Below are positions 61,839-64,000 of a DNA stretch of 64,000 bases, piece after piece. Position numbers and translations under genes: made by a program. Source of the stretch: Flavobacteriales bacterium (GTDB lineage Bacteria; Bacteroidota; Bacteroidia; Flavobacteriales_F; PHOS-HE28); assembly GCA_016721825.1 (NCBI GenBank), contig JADKHI010000006.1:750083-814082 (forward strand), written 5' to 3'. The notes under the pieces are model-generated. The model worked only from the letters and a program-made list of their open reading frames with translations, was not told where the DNA came from and ran no database searches. Position 1 is the stretch's first letter; every line of letters begins with the position of its first letter.

Positions 61839-62270
61839 ATGCGGAGTCCGCCAAGCAGGCCCGATACGATGAGGCGTACATGCGTATGGCGGCCGAGAGT
61901 GGAGCCAGCTGAGCCACTGCACCCGCAAGAAGGTCGGCGCCCCGACCGTGAAGGAGGGCATTTATCATCAGCGACGGGTACAACGGCACTCCCCGGGTTT
62001 CGCCAATGATTGTGAAGACGCGAACGGACTGACGCATTGGTACGTTCTTCATGCCGAAGCGAACGCGATCATGAAGGTGGCCCGCAGCACGAACAACGCC
62101 CTTTGAGGCACGCTCTACCTCACACATTCCCCTTGCAAGGAGTGCAGCAAGCTCATCCTGCAGGCAGGTATCAAGCGTCTGGTGTACTTTGGATGCCTAC
62201 AAGGATGCTTCCGACTTGAGCTTCTGGCCAACGGGTAGGGTGAACATCCATCGCTCCCGAACGCATCTGA
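61839..62270 (+). pseudogene. dCMP deaminase / ComEB-like zinc deaminase, frame-disrupted
   Basis: Zinc-dependent deoxycytidylate deaminase readable in pieces: AKQARYDEAYMRMAAE, CTRKKVGA, then THWYVLHAEANAIMKVARST with the zinc His and catalytic Glu (HAEANA) and HSPCKECSKLILQAGIKRLV with the two zinc cysteines (PCKEC). All catalytic residues survive, but about five frame changes and an in-frame TGA after NNAL interrupt the coding sequence. It would convert dCMP to dUMP for dTMP synthesis, complementing tdk and nrdAB in this window. Ends are approximate. Confidence 0.75.
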
Positions 62271-64000
62271 CCCGCTCACGGAACGCCGCAAGCCCATCAT
62301 CTGGGTCCTGTTGCCGCTCCTGCTAGCCCTTTCATTGGTCTCCGGCATCTGGTCTATGGTCGCCCGCTGACCGAACGCCGCGTCGTTGCCCGGTCCCTTC
62401 CCTTACATGTGGGTACCAGCCGCCCCAGTGACAAGCTTGGCGAGGCGATCGACCATGCTGGACCGGCAGCATGTGGATTCCGTGCGCACCGAAGAGCTGG
62501 TCGATGGCGTGCTTCAGGACCTGCTGCAGCGCCTGGACCCGCACAGCTACTACACTGGTGCCCGGAGCTTCAGGCCGCAGCAGGAACCCTTGGAAGGAAG
62601 TTTCGAAGGCATCGGCGTGGAGTTCGCAACCATCCAACCGCGACACCATCAGCTTGTGATCGCCCCGGTGGATGATGGTCCCAGCGCCGCTTAAAGGTAT
62701 CCGCGTGTTTACGACCGCATCCCGAAAGCGGACAGCACCGAGCTGGCTTAAGAAGGCATCGCCGAACGACGATGTCAGAAGGTCTTGCGGTGAAGGAGGC
62801 AGCGAGGTCACCATGGAGCATCCTGCGCGGTGGTCGTCCCAAGCCGTTCGAAGTGACAGTGACGCGCGGCAAGATCCCGATCAACAGCGTAGCCACTGCT
62901 TTGGTGACGCCGGATGGAACAGGTTTCATCAAGCTGGAGCTGCTTCGCGCGCACTTCCCATGCGAGGAAGCGCTGGAAGGCCGCGGCCGAACTGAAGGCA
63001 ATTGGGCATGTGAAACGGCTGGTGCTGGATCTCCAGCGGCAACGGCGGCGGTTACCTCGACGCGGCCACCGATCTGGCGGACGAGTTTCCCGCCGGAGGG
63101 TCGTATTTATCCGGCATACCGAAGGCCGCACGCACCCCGCAAGGATTACGTGGCCACGGCGCAAGGCACCTTGAGAAGATGCCCTTCGCCGTGCCCATTG
63201 ATGAGGGCAGTGCCAGCGCCAGCGAGATCATCGCCGGAGCCATCCATGACAACGACAGGGGCTGGCCATCGGGCGCCGTAGTGCCTTCGGGAAAGGTCTT
63301 TGTGCAGGAACACATATCCCCTCCCCTGACCACAGTGCCGTACGCCGCACTACCACCGCGCGCGCTACCATATTCTTCAGCGGATGCCGTATCCAACGGC
63401 CCTACGGTGAAGGCATCGACGATGGAGATGAGTTGATAAAGCGGTACGACCACGGTGAACTGCTCAACGCCGACAGCGTGCACATTGATTCCTCTGAGGT
63501 CTACACCAACGGTAGGCGGTCGCAAGGTCTATGGTAGCGGCGGTACCATGCCGGACGTGTTCGGGTGCTTACCGACACCACTGAAGGTTCCGGCTACCTG
63601 AGCGTGAGCTTGTACTTCAGCGGCGCTCCTGGAACCAGTTCGCCTTTCGATGTGGCCGACCGGGACCGCGAGCGCCTAAGGCGTTATGGCAGCGCTGAGA
63701 CCTTCAACACGGAATACGCGGTGGGGCCGGAGATGCTCCAACGCTTGCGCATCCATGCTGAGGGTCAAGGGGCGCGCAGCCCCGCAACCACTATCCGAAC
63801 GTACCAAGCGCGCCGTGGCCATGCGGTTGAAGGCGGGCATTGCCTGCAACGTGAGGGGCAGGAAGCCTTCGACGCTTATCATGGTCGATGCTGACAGCGC
63901 CTTCCAGAAGGCTTCCGCCGCGGGGGAGAAGTCTCTGAGCCATCGATTTTCTAAAGCGAGAAGACCCAATGAGCTCTTCTGCCATCATCGGTCCATACTT
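62263..64000 (+). pseudogene. second S41 family peptidase, frame-disrupted, runs to window end
   Basis: S41 C-terminal processing protease in pieces: membrane anchor PIIWVLLPLLLALSLVSGIW, then VRTEELVDGVLQDLLQRLDP with HSYY, PDZ region (EGSFEGIGVEF), KPFEVTVTRGKIPINSV, the nucleophile segment IDEGSASASEIIAGAIHDND and a helical C-terminus (ADSAFQKA near 63890). The gene before it ends at about the same place, so the two may overlap. It carries at least ten frame changes. It is the paralogue of the intact S41 protease at 27283-28956. Whether the stop near 63936 is real, or coding continues (AIDFLKREDP) beyond the window, is unclear. Confidence 0.75.

Noticed and set aside
58828..63938. Interpretation of the right end as a genuine pseudogene graveyard
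   Set aside because: glyS is essential, catalytic residues survive in every fragment, and the tRNA shows the same homopolymer expansion. Indel error explains all of these with one cause.
1..64000. CRISPR arrays, insertion sequences, prophage or integrase genes
   Set aside because: None seen: no regularly spaced identical repeats, no transposase, integrase or phage structural protein in any frame examined.

Overview
The window is GC-rich chromosomal DNA from a member of the Bacteroidota, most probably a high-GC Flavobacteriales-like lineage. The evidence is: about eleven secreted proteins carry type IX secretion (T9SS) sorting or gliding-type C-terminal modules; promoters are of the TAnnTTTG type and Shine-Dalgarno sequences are mostly absent; and several gene fusions typical of the phylum occur (MurF-Alr, DAHP synthase-chorismate mutase, HemC-HemD), together with Bacteroidota families such as DUF4271, DUF6132 and GEVED-domain proteases. 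No phage, insertion sequence or CRISPR array was seen.

Layout. 0-2.6 kb: an overlapping ThiF/MoeB-like, TSUP permease and MoeA operon (molybdenum cofactor). 2.6-13.4 kb: a lipoprotein, an FG-GAP/UnbV T9SS protein, DAHP synthase-chorismate mutase, DUF6132, a low-GC T9SS protein, a quinone-oxidoreductase-like MDR enzyme, a leucine-rich-repeat protein and an M28 peptidase. 13.5-19.9 kb: RsmI, a second M28 peptidase, a coiled protein, thymidine kinase and the MurF-Alr fusion. 19.9-27.3 kb: two T9SS proteins (one a subtilase lacking a clear catalytic Asp) and an LPS cluster (GT2, GT9, O-antigen ligase). 27.3-33.2 kb: S41 protease, YidD, RNase P protein, HemD, DUF4271, glutaryl-CoA dehydrogenase and a small T9SS protein. 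33.3-38.4 kb: a surface-type protein, an atypical response regulator and the hemA-hemCD-hemB operon. 38.7-41.1 kb: MBOAT acyltransferase plus SGNH partner. 41-47.8 kb: STAS-like, gliding-type adhesin, TonB-domain protein and an M43 metalloprotease. 47.8-53.8 kb: accessory stretch of small secreted or membrane proteins, an ADP-ribosyltransferase-like small protein, a KTSC protein and an ADP-ribosylglycohydrolase, with palindromic intergenic repeats and lower GC toward the end. 53.8-64 kb: ribonucleotide reductase (nrdA, nrdB), DUF3109, glycyl-tRNA synthetase, DUF3667, tRNA-Leu(CAA), dCMP deaminase and a second S41 protease.

Two properties of the whole window stand out. First, many start codons are preceded by a TAnnTTTG-like -7 box ending only 4-16 nt upstream, six of them exactly 4 nt, which predicts leaderless or nearly leaderless mRNAs. 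Second, from about 56.3 kb to the right end, conserved and even essential genes (nrdA, glyS) are broken by single-base frame changes that become dense beyond 58 kb. This looks like indel error near a contig end rather than pseudogenization, so protein sequences there should not be trusted.

The genes fall into housekeeping modules (haem, Moco, cell wall, dNTP supply, translation), envelope construction (LPS glycosylation, O-antigen ligation, MBOAT acylation) and a T9SS secretome of proteases and adhesins. I did not find a defence island or a clearly new multi-gene system. The best candidates for new biology are the leaderless promoter architecture, the REP-like palindromes at 48.7-52 kb, the phosphosite-altered response regulator, and a possible ADP-ribosylation writer/eraser pair at 49.8-52.9 kb.
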